In this document: positions 20,986-28,236 of the stretch, piece after piece
How positions within the stretch are numbered: position 1 is the first letter of the stretch
Layout of the letters: every line of letters starts with the position of its first letter
DNA from: JAGVSZ01 sp019137045
GTDB taxonomy: Bacteria; Pseudomonadota; Gammaproteobacteria; Burkholderiales; SG8-39
Assembly (NCBI GenBank): GCA_046347635.1
Contig: JAXMFT010000001.1
Location: forward strand, 186,001-250,000
Length of the DNA stretch: 64,000 bases
Direction of reading: 5' to 3'
Made by a program: the position numbers and the translations under genes
Notes under the pieces: model-generated
The model's database searches: none
The model's input: only the letters and a program-made list of their open reading frames with translations
Told to the model about the DNA's origin: nothing

Positions 20986-21962
20986 GTGCGCATTCTGCCC
21001 TGATGCCAGCGCCACGCGGTGGCCACGATCGGCTCGATCTCCGTGAAACGCGGCGCGAAGCCGAGCACCGCACGGGCCCGCGTCGCGTCGGCGACCAGCA
21101 CCGGCGGGTCGCCCGGGCGGCGCGGGCCCTCCCGGACCGGGACGCGCCGCCCGCTCACGCGCTCGGCCGCTGCGATCACCTCCCGGACCGAGAACGCCCG
21201 CCCGGTCCCCAGGTTGATCGCCGTCGTCGCGCCCCCGCGCTGCAGGTAGTCGAGCGCGCGCACGTGCCCGTCGGCGAGGTCGGCGACGTGAACGTAGTCG
21301 CGCAGGCAGGTGCCGTCGGGCGTCGGGTAGTCGGTGCCGAACACCTCGACCGCGGGCAGCGCGCCGCCCGCCGCCATGAGCACCCGCGGGATCAGGTGCG
21401 TCTCCGGATCGTGGTCCTCGCCGACCTCGCCGTCCGGGTCGCAGCCGGCAGCATTGAAGTAGCGCAAGCTGACCGAACGCAGCCCGTACGCGGCGTCGTA
21501 GTCGCGCAGCACACGCTCGACGACCAGCTTGCTCATGCCGTAGGGATTGATCGGCTGCTGCGGCGTGTCCTCGGAGATCGGCATGCGCTCGGGCGTGCCG
21601 TAGGTCGCGCAGGTGCTCGAGAACACGAGCAGCCGCACGCCGGCGCGGCGCATCGCCTCGAGCAGCTCGAGCGTCCCGCCGACGTTGTTGCGGTAGTACA
21701 GCGCCGGCTCGCTCACCGACTCGCCGACGTAGGCGAGCGCGGCGAAGTGCATCACCGCGTCGATGCGGTGGCGCGCGAACACCGCGTCCAGCCGCGCGCC
21801 GTCGCGGACGTCGCCCTCCTCGAGCGGCCCCCAGCGGGCGAACTCGCGATGCCCGCGGCTCAGGTTGTCGTACGCGATCGGCGCGTGTCCGGCGGCCGCG
21901 AGCGCCTTGCAGGCGTGGCTGCCGACGTAGCCGGCGCCGCCGGTGACGAGGATCGAGGACAT
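20982..21962 (-). CDS. galE: UDP-glucose 4-epimerase
   Basis: A 326-residue extended SDR. NAD-binding motif VTGGAGYVGSHACKAL, active-site Ser in FSSTCATYGTPERMPI and the YxxxK pair in NPYGMSKLVVERVL are present, along with LRYFNAAGCDPDGEVGEDHD and LRDYVHVADLADGHVRAL, typical of GalE. It interconverts UDP-glucose and UDP-galactose (or the N-acetyl forms) for polysaccharide synthesis. Translationally coupled to the downstream glycosyltransferase. Confidence 0.95.
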   Translation of the reverse strand: MSSILVTGGAGYVGSHACKALAAAGHAPIAYDNLSRGHREFARWGPLEEGDVRDGARLDAVFARHRIDAVMHFAALAYVGESVSEPALYYRNNVGGTLELLEAMRRAGVRLLVFSSTCATYGTPERMPISEDTPQQPINPYGMSKLVVERVLRDYDAAYGLRSVSLRYFNAAGCDPDGEVGEDHDPETHLIPRVLMAAGGALPAVEVFGTDYPTPDGTCLRDYVHVADLADGHVRALDYLQRGGATTAINLGTGRAFSVREVIAAAERVSGRRVPVREGPRRPGDPPVLVADATRARAVLGFAPRFTEIEPIVATAWRWHQGRMRT

Positions 21963-21998
21963 GGCGCCTACCTCGGTGGCGAGTCGCGGACCGCGGCT

Positions 21999-22175
21999 TC
22001 AGTGCGGAAACACATTGCGGAAAGCCTTGCGTTGGTGGGTTCGGTACACGGCGAAGTCGGCGCGGTCGACGGTGATGATAGGTAACACGGCATGCCGCGA
22101 TAGTCCGCGCACGATTCTTGCAACCTCTGGTGGCGAGCGCTTGACCGCCGCTGTGAAAGTATGGTCAACTTGAGT
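21999..22175 (-). pseudogene. C-terminal remnant of a PIN-domain toxin
   Basis: Between galE and the Phd-PIN pair, the minus strand encodes VDHTFTAAVKRS then LPIITVDRADFAVYR and HQRKAFRNVFPH before a TGA. The ITVDRADFAVYR segment matches the last conserved acidic strand of PIN-domain ribonucleases. An in-frame TAA lies just upstream and no start or N-terminal catalytic Asp is present, so this is a fragment. It suggests a second, decayed toxin locus at the same site. Confidence 0.6.
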
Positions 22176-22194
22176 TTACCTTACTGGAGCAGCC

Positions 22195-22443
22195 GTGAAC
22201 ATCATCATCAACGCCAAGGAGCTGCGCGCCTCGCTGCCGAAGCTCGTGGCGAGGGTACGCAAGGGCGCGCGGTTCACCGTGCTCTACCGCAGCCACCCGG
22301 CGTTCCAGATCGTGCCGGTGGACGAGACCGAGGCGCCGCGCATCCCGCTCGAGGCCGACCCGCTCTATCGCGCGCCGCCGGTCGGCCGCTCCGCCGACGG
22401 CGGGACCGCGGCCGATCACGACGCCGCGCTGTACGGGCGGTGA
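22195..22443 (+). CDS. Phd/YefM-type antitoxin
   Basis: An 82-residue protein read from GTG after a GGAG site. The N terminus (NIIINAKELRASLPKLVARVRKG) and ARFTVLYRSHPAFQIVPVDE are typical of the Phd/YefM DNA-binding antitoxin fold; the C-terminal tail is flexible and probably wraps the toxin. The stop overlaps the GTG of the PIN gene, the usual antitoxin-first order. It likely represses its own promoter. Confidence 0.85.
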   Translation: MNIIINAKELRASLPKLVARVRKGARFTVLYRSHPAFQIVPVDETEAPRIPLEADPLYRAPPVGRSADGGTAADHDAALYGR

Positions 22444-22859
22444 AGGCCGTCTTCGTCGACACCGCCGGCTGGATGGCGTGCGCCGACGAAGGCGATCCCG
22501 CGCACCGGCGAGCGTGCGGGGCGCGCGACGCGGCGCTGGAGCGCGGCGAGCTGTTCGTCGCCACCGATTACGTGCTCGATGAGACGCTGACGCTCATCCG
22601 CATGCGCCTCGGTCTCGCTGCGGCCGAGGCCTGGTGGGACAGGATCGAGGGCAGCGCGCGCGTGCGGTGGGAATGGATCGGGGTGAGTCGCGCGGAGAAG
22701 GCGCGCGGGCTGTTCTTCCGTCACCGCGACAAGGACTACTCCTTCACCGACTGCACGAGCTTCGTGGTGATGCAGGAGCTGAAGCTCAAGCGGGTGCTCA
22801 CCACCGACCGGCACTTCCGTCAGATCGGCTTCGAAGTCGTCCCCGACCTCGACGGATAG
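22440..22859 (+). CDS. PIN-domain toxin (VapC-like ribonuclease)
   Basis: A 139-residue PIN protein read from a GTG that overlaps the antitoxin stop. The four acidic positions are visible in VFVDTAGWMA, YVLDETLTLI, KDYSFTDCTSF and VLTTDRHFRQIGF. PIN toxins cleave RNA (tRNA or rRNA) when freed from their antitoxin. All key residues are intact, so the toxin should be functional. Confidence 0.88.
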   Translation: MKAVFVDTAGWMACADEGDPAHRRACGARDAALERGELFVATDYVLDETLTLIRMRLGLAAAEAWWDRIEGSARVRWEWIGVSRAEKARGLFFRHRDKDYSFTDCTSFVVMQELKLKRVLTTDRHFRQIGFEVVPDLDG

Positions 22860-22971
22860 TCCTGCCCGCGCCGCCCGAACGGCATCGCGGCCTCAAGCCG
22901 CGTCGAAGCCCGGTCGCGCGCAAGCGCGGACCCGGAGCGGCCGGATCGCCCGAATCGCGAGAGGGAGACGG

Positions 22972-23175
22972 TCAGCCCGCGGCGAACAGCCCCGGCGCCG
23001 CGACGCCCATCTGCACCGCGGGGGCGATGAGGACCTGCTGGCGCACGGCGGCGACCGAGGTCCGGCAGGCCTGCTCGGTCGGGAAGCTGCGCCTGGGCGC
23101 GAGGACGGGCGTGCCCGCCTCGGCCAGCAGCCAGCGCCACCCGCCCGCCTCGTCGCGATAGATCCTGAAATCCAT
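22972..23175 (-). CDS. DUF1508/YegP-like small protein
   Basis: A 67-residue protein starting MDFRIYRDEAGGWRWLLAEA. The (F/Y)RD-x-(G)-W-W-L layout, a Ser/Thr-free middle and C-terminal SVAAVR helix resemble one YegP/DUF1508 repeat, a short fold of unknown function. It ends in a hydrophobic stretch (VLIAPAVQMGVAAPGLFAAG). A perfect-looking hairpin lies in its leader. Confidence in the gene is moderate because it is short. Confidence 0.55.
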   Translation of the reverse strand: MDFRIYRDEAGGWRWLLAEAGTPVLAPRRSFPTEQACRTSVAAVRQQVLIAPAVQMGVAAPGLFAAG

Positions 23176-23191
23176 GTCGGTGCTCCGCCGC

Positions 23192-23216
23192 GGGATGGGG
23201 CGTCGCGCCCCGTCCC
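23192..23216 (-). repeat. 11-bp inverted repeat in the leader of the DUF1508-like gene
   Basis: GGGATGGGGCG and CGCCCCGTCCC flank a 3-nt loop with a single G-T mismatch. It sits 17 nt before the start codon and has no T tract, so it is more likely a translation or stability element than a terminator. Confidence 0.5.
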
Positions 23217-23303
23217 GCATCGAACTTGGCGGTTGGTCGGGCGGCCGGGCGGGCGCTTACGCTGCAGACGGACGAAGCTTGCCGCGCACGCGGAAGCGGC
23301 CTT

Positions 23304-23328
23304 TAACAGCCTGTTGAAAAACTCCCCG
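23304..23328 (+). repeat. Left terminal inverted repeat of the IS5-family element
   Basis: A 25-bp end pairing with 24577-24601 in inverted orientation, with about 7 mismatches; the core CTGTTGAAAAA is the best conserved part. Confidence 0.7.
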
Positions 23329-23383
23329 AACAATGCTCTCGATTCATAGTCATAGTGGGAGCGTCGTTCGCGGGAGGAAAAGG

Positions 23384-24469
23384 ATGCGTGGTCAAGTCGA
23401 TCCCCAGGGCAGCATGTTCAGCTACTTCTCGGTCGAGGAGCGCATCCCGGCCGATCATCCGTTGCGCCGGCTGAAGGCGCAGGCCGACGCGGTGCTGGCC
23501 TCGATGAGTTCGCAGTTCGATGCGATGTACGCAGCAGTGGGGCGCCCGTCGGTCGCGCCGGAGCGCTTGCTCAAGGCGACGCTGCTGATCGCGCTGTACT
23601 CGGTGCGCTCCGACCGGCTGTTCTGCGAGATGCTCGACTACAACATGCTCTTCCGCTGGTTCCTGGACATGGATCTGGAGGAACGCGCCTTCGATCACTC
23701 GAGCTTCTCCAAGAACCGCGCGCGCCTGATCGAGCACGACATTGCCAAGAGCTTCTTCGCCGGGGCGGTGAAGCAAGCCCAGGCGCAGGGGCTGCTCTCC
23801 GATGAGCACTTCACCGTCGACGGCACCCTGATCGAGTCCTGGGCCTCGTTCAAGAGCTTGAAGCGCAAGGACGGCACGCCCCCGAAGTCCGGTCCCGACG
23901 GCACCGGGATGGTCGATTTCAAGGGCGAGAGACGATCCAACGCCACCCACCAGTCCAGTACCGACCCCGAAGCGAAGCTCATGAGGAAGGGCGACGGCCA
24001 GCCCGCGAAGCTCAGCTTCGGAGCGCACGCGTTGATGGAGAACCGCAGCGGTCTGCTCGTCGATGTGCGCATCACCGATGCGACGCTGTTCGAACCCAAG
24101 GCCGCCGCCCCGATGCTCGATCGACGTCGCCAGGCCCGCCGCGCGATGAGCACCCTCGGTGCCGACAAGGGCTACTACAACAAGGGCTTCGTCGCCTGGC
24201 TGCGGGAGCGCAACATCGCCCCGCACATCGCGCGGATCGAAGGCCGCAGGGCTCCCGGGCTCGATGGCAGGACCACGCGTCAGGAGAGCTACCTCGTCAG
24301 CCAGCGGAAGCGAAAGCGCATCGAGGAGATCTTCGGCTGGATGAAGTCGGTCGGCGGGTTGCGACGCAGCCTCTTCGTCGGCATCGCCAAGACGCAGCTC
24401 GCCGCCTACATGGTCGGGGCGGCCTACAACCTGCTCCGGATGGCTCGAATGCAGCCAGCCACTGGGTAG
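23384..24469 (+). CDS. IS5-family transposase
   Basis: A 361-residue transposase. The start ATG follows GGGAGGAAAAGG. The N-terminal DUF772-like domain is evident (SMFSYFSVEERIPADHPLRR, GRPSVAPERLLKATLLIALY, FDHSSFSKNRARLIEHDIA). The DDE catalytic residues fall in HFTVDGTLIESWAS, LGADKGYYNKGFVAW and KRKRIEEIFGWMKSVGGLR. No frameshift or internal stop was seen, so the element may be active. A longer in-frame start upstream would overlap the terminal repeat region and is rejected. Confidence 0.93.
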   Translation: MRGQVDPQGSMFSYFSVEERIPADHPLRRLKAQADAVLASMSSQFDAMYAAVGRPSVAPERLLKATLLIALYSVRSDRLFCEMLDYNMLFRWFLDMDLEERAFDHSSFSKNRARLIEHDIAKSFFAGAVKQAQAQGLLSDEHFTVDGTLIESWASFKSLKRKDGTPPKSGPDGTGMVDFKGERRSNATHQSSTDPEAKLMRKGDGQPAKLSFGAHALMENRSGLLVDVRITDATLFEPKAAAPMLDRRRQARRAMSTLGADKGYYNKGFVAWLRERNIAPHIARIEGRRAPGLDGRTTRQESYLVSQRKRKRIEEIFGWMKSVGGLRRSLFVGIAKTQLAAYMVGAAYNLLRMARMQPATG

Positions 24470-24576
24470 TCGCCTCCCAAGACCACAGCAATCAACCATG
24501 ACAGAGCGAATGAAGCTCAAAGAACCAGCCGCCCCAACCTCGCGAGGCTCGTCGACCGTGCCAAAAAACGGCTTCA

Positions 24577-24601
24577 CGGGACATTCTTCAACGGCCTGCT
24601 A
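24577..24601 (-). repeat. Right terminal inverted repeat of the IS5-family element
   Basis: A 25-bp end complementary to 23304-23328, ending CTGCTA; it lies about 108 nt after the transposase stop. Confidence 0.7.
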
Positions 24602-24642
24602 GCAGCCGGGCGCCGCAGGAAGCACCCGAGACCGGCGCGGCC

Positions 24643-25740
24643 TCAGGCCGCGTGAAAATTGGCGAGCCGGACGGGGATGCGCCGCGGCCCGAACGGCTGG
24701 CCGGGTTTCTCATACCGCCCGGCGAGCGCAGCGCCGCACTCCTTGCAGCGCCCGTCGTCGGTCACGCGGTAGTTGAGGATGCGGTGCCAGTCGCGCACGA
24801 TCAGCGCGTTGCGGCAGCCCGGGCAGAACGTCGTCCCGCCCTCGGTGTCGTGCACGTTCCCGGTGTACACGTAGCGCAGCCCGGCGCGCTCGGCGATCAG
24901 GCGCGCGCGCGTGAGCGTCGCGGGGGGCGTCGCCGGCAGGTCGTCCATCTTGTAGTCGGGGTGGAAGGCGGTGAAGTGGACCGGCACGTCGGCGCCGAGT
25001 TCCTGCACGATCCACCTGCACTCGGCCTCGATCTCCTCGGACGAGTCGTTCTTGCCGGGGATGAGCAGCGTCGTGAGCTCGAACCAGACCTCGGTCTCGC
25101 GCTTGAGGTAGACGAGCGTGTCGAGGACCGGCTGGAGGTGCGCGCCGCAGAGCTTGAAGTAGAAGTCGTCGGTGAATGCCTTGAGGTCGACGTTCGCCGC
25201 GTCCATCTTCGCGTAGAACGCCTCCCGCGCGCCGGGCGAGATGTAGCCCGCGGTCACCGCCACCGTCTTGATCCCGCGCGCGTGGCACGCGTCGGCCACG
25301 TCCAGCGCATACTCGGCAAAGATGACCGGGTCGTTGTAGGTGAACGCCACCGACTTGCAGCCGAGCTTCTCGGCCGCGACCGCGATCGTCTCCGGGGAGG
25401 CCGAGTCGGCGAGCGTGTCCAGCGCGCGCGACTTGGAGATGTCCCAGTTCTGGCAGAACTTGCACGCGAGGTTGCACCCGGCGGTGCCGAACGAGAGGAT
25501 GCTCGACCCGGGGTAGAACTGGTTGAGCGGCTTCTTCTCGATCGGGTCGACGCAGAACCCGGACGACCGGCCGTAGGTCGTCAGGATCATCCGGTCGCCG
25601 GAGCGGCTGCGCACGAAGCACGCCCCGCGCTGCCCTTCGTGCAGCCGGCAGTCGCGCGGGCACAGATCGCACTGGATGCGCCCGTCGTCGAGCCGGTGCC
25701 ACCAGCGGGCGGGGTACTGCGACTCGGGTACCGCGCTCAT
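24643..25740 (-). CDS. amrS: AmmeMemoRadiSam system radical SAM enzyme
   Basis: A 365-residue radical SAM protein. The N terminus has a Cys-rich CDLCPRDCRLHEGQRGACFV motif; the [4Fe-4S] cluster ligands are the CNLACKFC triad; VDLKAFTDDFYFKLCGAHLQ and LTTLLIPGKNDS are typical of PflA-like members. A C-terminal CPGCRNALIV and CKECGAAL pair forms a probable zinc ribbon. The reaction is not established. The ATG overlaps the TGA of the upstream Memo-AMMECR1 gene, so the system is a two-gene operon. It starts near the IS right end but is intact. Confidence 0.92.
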   Translation of the reverse strand: MSAVPESQYPARWWHRLDDGRIQCDLCPRDCRLHEGQRGACFVRSRSGDRMILTTYGRSSGFCVDPIEKKPLNQFYPGSSILSFGTAGCNLACKFCQNWDISKSRALDTLADSASPETIAVAAEKLGCKSVAFTYNDPVIFAEYALDVADACHARGIKTVAVTAGYISPGAREAFYAKMDAANVDLKAFTDDFYFKLCGAHLQPVLDTLVYLKRETEVWFELTTLLIPGKNDSSEEIEAECRWIVQELGADVPVHFTAFHPDYKMDDLPATPPATLTRARLIAERAGLRYVYTGNVHDTEGGTTFCPGCRNALIVRDWHRILNYRVTDDGRCKECGAALAGRYEKPGQPFGPRRIPVRLANFHAA

Positions 25741-27104
25741 CAGTGCGCCCTGAGGTCGGACTCCCTCCACTTGCGCACCTGGTAGCGCCACACCTGGCAG
25801 CGCGTCAGGCGCGTCTCGGCCGCGATGCCGGCCTTCTGCTTGAGGCTCGCGAGGAACTGCGCCGGGTCGGGGATCTGCTCCCACACCTGCGGCAGGTAGG
25901 TGCCGCGCTTCCCGTCCGCCGCGAGGATGACGCCGTCCACGCCGGGCCGCAGCTGCGCGACGAGCTCGTCCGCGTCGGCGAACTGGACGAGCGCCGGCGC
26001 GGAGAGCAGCGACACCTCCATCTCGACCGCCGCGAGCTCGTCGGGCTTCAGCGGCGCGAAGCGCCGGTCGGCGAGCGCCGCGTTCGCCGCGTTCGCGACT
26101 ACGTCGGCGCCGAGCGCGCGCGTCGGCTGCAGGCTGCCGATGCAGCCGCGCAGCCTGCCGCCTGAAGTCAGCGTCACGAAAGTCGCGCGCTTCTCCCTGA
26201 GCCACGGCTCGTCGGGGATCGCGACCGGCCCGCCGCCGAGCGCTTCGCCCACCGCGCCGCGCGCGAGGCCGAGCAGCGCGCGGCCGTGGGCGTCGTCGTA
26301 GGCGCGCCGGCCTTCCCACAGCGCGAACGAGGCATAGCCGACGACGCGGTCGCGCCCCCCCGCGGTGTCGCCCGAGTTGCGCGCGTCGAGGGCCTCGATG
26401 GCGAGCCCGCGCCGCTTTGCCGCGAGGAGAAAACCGGTCACCGGCGTCGCCCCGCAGGCCTGCTCGTGGTCGATGTCGGTGCGGAAGTCGAGGATCGCCT
26501 GCACCGTGCGGCCGTCGATCTCGCGCGCCGCCTCGTAGCTGCGGTAGTGCGAGAGATCCGAGCTGATCACGAACAGCGTCTCCGGTCCGTCCCAGAGCCG
26601 GTCGACCACCGCGGCGACCTCCTCCGCGCTCGCCGACCCGACCACCAGCGGCACGAGCTCGAACTCGCGCAGGACCTGCTGCAGGAACGGCAGTTGCACC
26701 TCGAGCGAGTGCTCGCGCGCGTGGGTCGCGGGAAAGCTCACCACCTGGGGCAGGCCGGTGAGCGCGCGCACCGCCGCCGCGTCGACCGGGATCGTCCCGA
26801 GCGGCGTCTGGAACGCCGTGGCGCCCGGCAGCGCGAGGCCGCGCACGCCGACGCGGTGGCAGGGGCCGAGCAGCACCACCCGCCGCACGATCCCGGCCGC
26901 GGGGCGCAGCAGCGCGAAAGCGCTCGCCGCCACCGGGCCGGAGTAGATGTACCCCGCGTGCGGGACGATTAGCGCCTTCGGGAAGCCGGGCGCGAGCGGC
27001 GCCTCGCGCGCCTGCTCGAGCATGCCGAGGACGTCGCGCGCGAGCTCGGCCTGGTTGCCCGGATAGAAGAGCCCGGCGACGGCGGCGGGTCGGACGGAGC
27101 TCAT
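25740..27104 (-). CDS. amrBA: Fused AmmeMemoRadiSam system proteins B (Memo) and A (AMMECR1)
   Basis: A 454-residue fusion. Residues about 1-265 are a Memo domain (AAVAGLFYPGNQAELARDVL, LIVPHAGYIYSGPVAASAFA, LLGPCHRVGVRGLALPG, HEHSLEVQLPF-type region as AREHSLEVQLPFLQ, VISSDLSHYRSYEA, CGATPVTGFLLAA), a fold related to class III extradiol dioxygenases with metal-binding His residues. Residues about 270-454 are AMMECR1 with the conserved GGRLRGCIGSLQP and LVQFADADELVAQLRPGVDG. In many genomes these are separate genes; here they are one polypeptide followed by the radical SAM gene. Biological role unknown. Confidence 0.92.
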   Translation of the reverse strand: MSSVRPAAVAGLFYPGNQAELARDVLGMLEQAREAPLAPGFPKALIVPHAGYIYSGPVAASAFALLRPAAGIVRRVVLLGPCHRVGVRGLALPGATAFQTPLGTIPVDAAAVRALTGLPQVVSFPATHAREHSLEVQLPFLQQVLREFELVPLVVGSASAEEVAAVVDRLWDGPETLFVISSDLSHYRSYEAAREIDGRTVQAILDFRTDIDHEQACGATPVTGFLLAAKRRGLAIEALDARNSGDTAGGRDRVVGYASFALWEGRRAYDDAHGRALLGLARGAVGEALGGGPVAIPDEPWLREKRATFVTLTSGGRLRGCIGSLQPTRALGADVVANAANAALADRRFAPLKPDELAAVEMEVSLLSAPALVQFADADELVAQLRPGVDGVILAADGKRGTYLPQVWEQIPDPAQFLASLKQKAGIAAETRLTRCQVWRYQVRKWRESDLRAH

Positions 27105-27182
27105 GGGCCTCTGGCGCGGCGGATCGGAATCTCGAACGGCGATCGGACCACGGACTGGATCGGCGGGCCCAAGCAAAAATCT

Positions 27183-27211
27183 ACTCCGCTTCGAGCGACG
27201 GGTGGAGGAGT
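27183..27211. terminator. Possible bidirectional terminator
   Basis: ACTCC and GGAGT pair across a 19-nt loop; T-rich sequence follows on both strands (TTTTTT on plus, ATTTTTG on minus). It lies between the end of the methyltransferase operon and the start of the AmmeMemo operon, both leftward, so the minus-strand reading is the relevant one. The short stem makes this weak. The rest of 27105-27363 shows nothing convincing. Confidence 0.3.
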
Positions 27212-27363
27212 TTTTTCCGGCTTTGGCGGCGACTCGCGCCGTGCGCCCTGGCTCATCGGCATGCGCGCGCGGCCTCGCAGTCGATAGTCCGTTGGCACGG
27301 AGATCTGCACGCCGGCGGCCGCGCCCGCAGCCAACTCCCGCCCCGGGCCGCGTCGCCGGCGCG

Positions 27364-28236
27364 CTAGGGACGAGTCGCCCGCCACGGGGCCGGCGCCGTG
27401 CCCTCGATCACGTCGCCGCGCGCCCGCCCCTCCAGCACCAGCGGCTTCCCGCCGCCCCCCAGGCCCGGGATCGCGAGCCGGACCGCGTCGCCGGAGACCT
27501 TGACCTCGCCGAGCGCGATCACGCGCTTCCCGATCGTGACCGAGCCGCGGGTTCCCACCGGATGCTGGGCGAGCGTGAGCCGCGCGGGCTGCTGCGCGAC
27601 CGACGGCGGCAGCTCGAGCCGCCACTCGCCGCCGACGCGCGCGGGCACGGTGTAGAGGTAGAGCACGGTGCGGGTGGTGCCGCTGATCGGCTCCTTCTCG
27701 GGCGTGTCGAACTGGACGAAGCGGTCCTCCTTCCACGGCGCGAGCGGGTAGTCGTGCGACACGACGCGCGCGCCCGGCTTCATCTCGGCCAGGATTTTCG
27801 GCACGAGCCTGGTGACGATCCCGGGCAGCAGGTAGAGCGTCACCACGCTCGCCTCCGCGAGGCTGGTCTCGAACAGGTCGCGGCGCTCGAAGCGGACCTT
27901 GTCGGCCACCCCGGCGCGCGCGGCGTTCTCGTTCGCGAGCTTCACCAGCTCGGGCTTGATGTCCACCCCGAACCCGCGCGCGCCGAAACGCTGCGCCGCG
28001 GTGATCGGGATGCGCCCGTCGCCCGAGCCGAGGTCGATCAGGTAGTCGTCGCCGCGGATCGCGCCGAGCTTGAGCATTTCGTCCACGATCACGCTCGGGC
28101 TCGGCACGTACGGGCCGGCGTCGATCTGCGCGGCGGCGGCGAGCGGGAGGGCGAGCAGCGCGGCGAGCGCGCGCCGCCGCGCGCGCAGACGCCCGTCCGC
28201 GGAAGGTCGCATGCGCGCCGCTCCCGCTTGCGTCAT
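27364..28236 (-). CDS. SAM-dependent methyltransferase with N-terminal signal-like segment
   Basis: A 290-residue protein. A class I methyltransferase fold is clear: motif I LIDLGSGDGRIPITAAQRFG, acidic GFGVDIKPELVKLAN, motif IV region RRDLFETSLAEASVVTLYLL. The N terminus (RLRARRRALAALLALPLAAAAQ) looks like a cleavable signal peptide or membrane anchor, unexpected for an enzyme needing cytoplasmic SAM. The C-terminal 100 residues form an extra beta-rich domain. Similar proteins are annotated as exported or 50S L11-type methyltransferases. The start overlaps the stop of the large cyclase gene (ATGA). Substrate unknown. Confidence 0.8.
   Translation of the reverse strand: MTQAGAARMRPSADGRLRARRRALAALLALPLAAAAQIDAGPYVPSPSVIVDEMLKLGAIRGDDYLIDLGSGDGRIPITAAQRFGARGFGVDIKPELVKLANENAARAGVADKVRFERRDLFETSLAEASVVTLYLLPGIVTRLVPKILAEMKPGARVVSHDYPLAPWKEDRFVQFDTPEKEPISGTTRTVLYLYTVPARVGGEWRLELPPSVAQQPARLTLAQHPVGTRGSVTIGKRVIALGEVKVSGDAVRLAIPGLGGGGKPLVLEGRARGDVIEGTAPAPWRATRP

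Larger units (their letters stand above)
23304..24601 (+). mobile_element. IS5-family insertion sequence, about 1.3 kb
   Basis: The element contains one transposase gene flanked by imperfect inverted repeats. The left end reads TAACAGCCTGTTGAAAAACT and the inverted right end TAGCAGGCCGTTGAAGAATG; over 25 positions about 18 match. Terminal bases are TA at both ends. A target duplication is not clear: the flanks differ, so the exact boundary may be off by a few bases. The transposase looks intact. The site lies next to a toxin-antitoxin pair and a PIN remnant, an accessory hotspot. Confidence 0.8.

Noticed and set aside
23304..24601. A short target-site duplication flanking the IS5-family element
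   Set aside because: Bases next to the two terminal repeats (CTT before, GCA after) do not match at any convincing offset, so no duplication is claimed.
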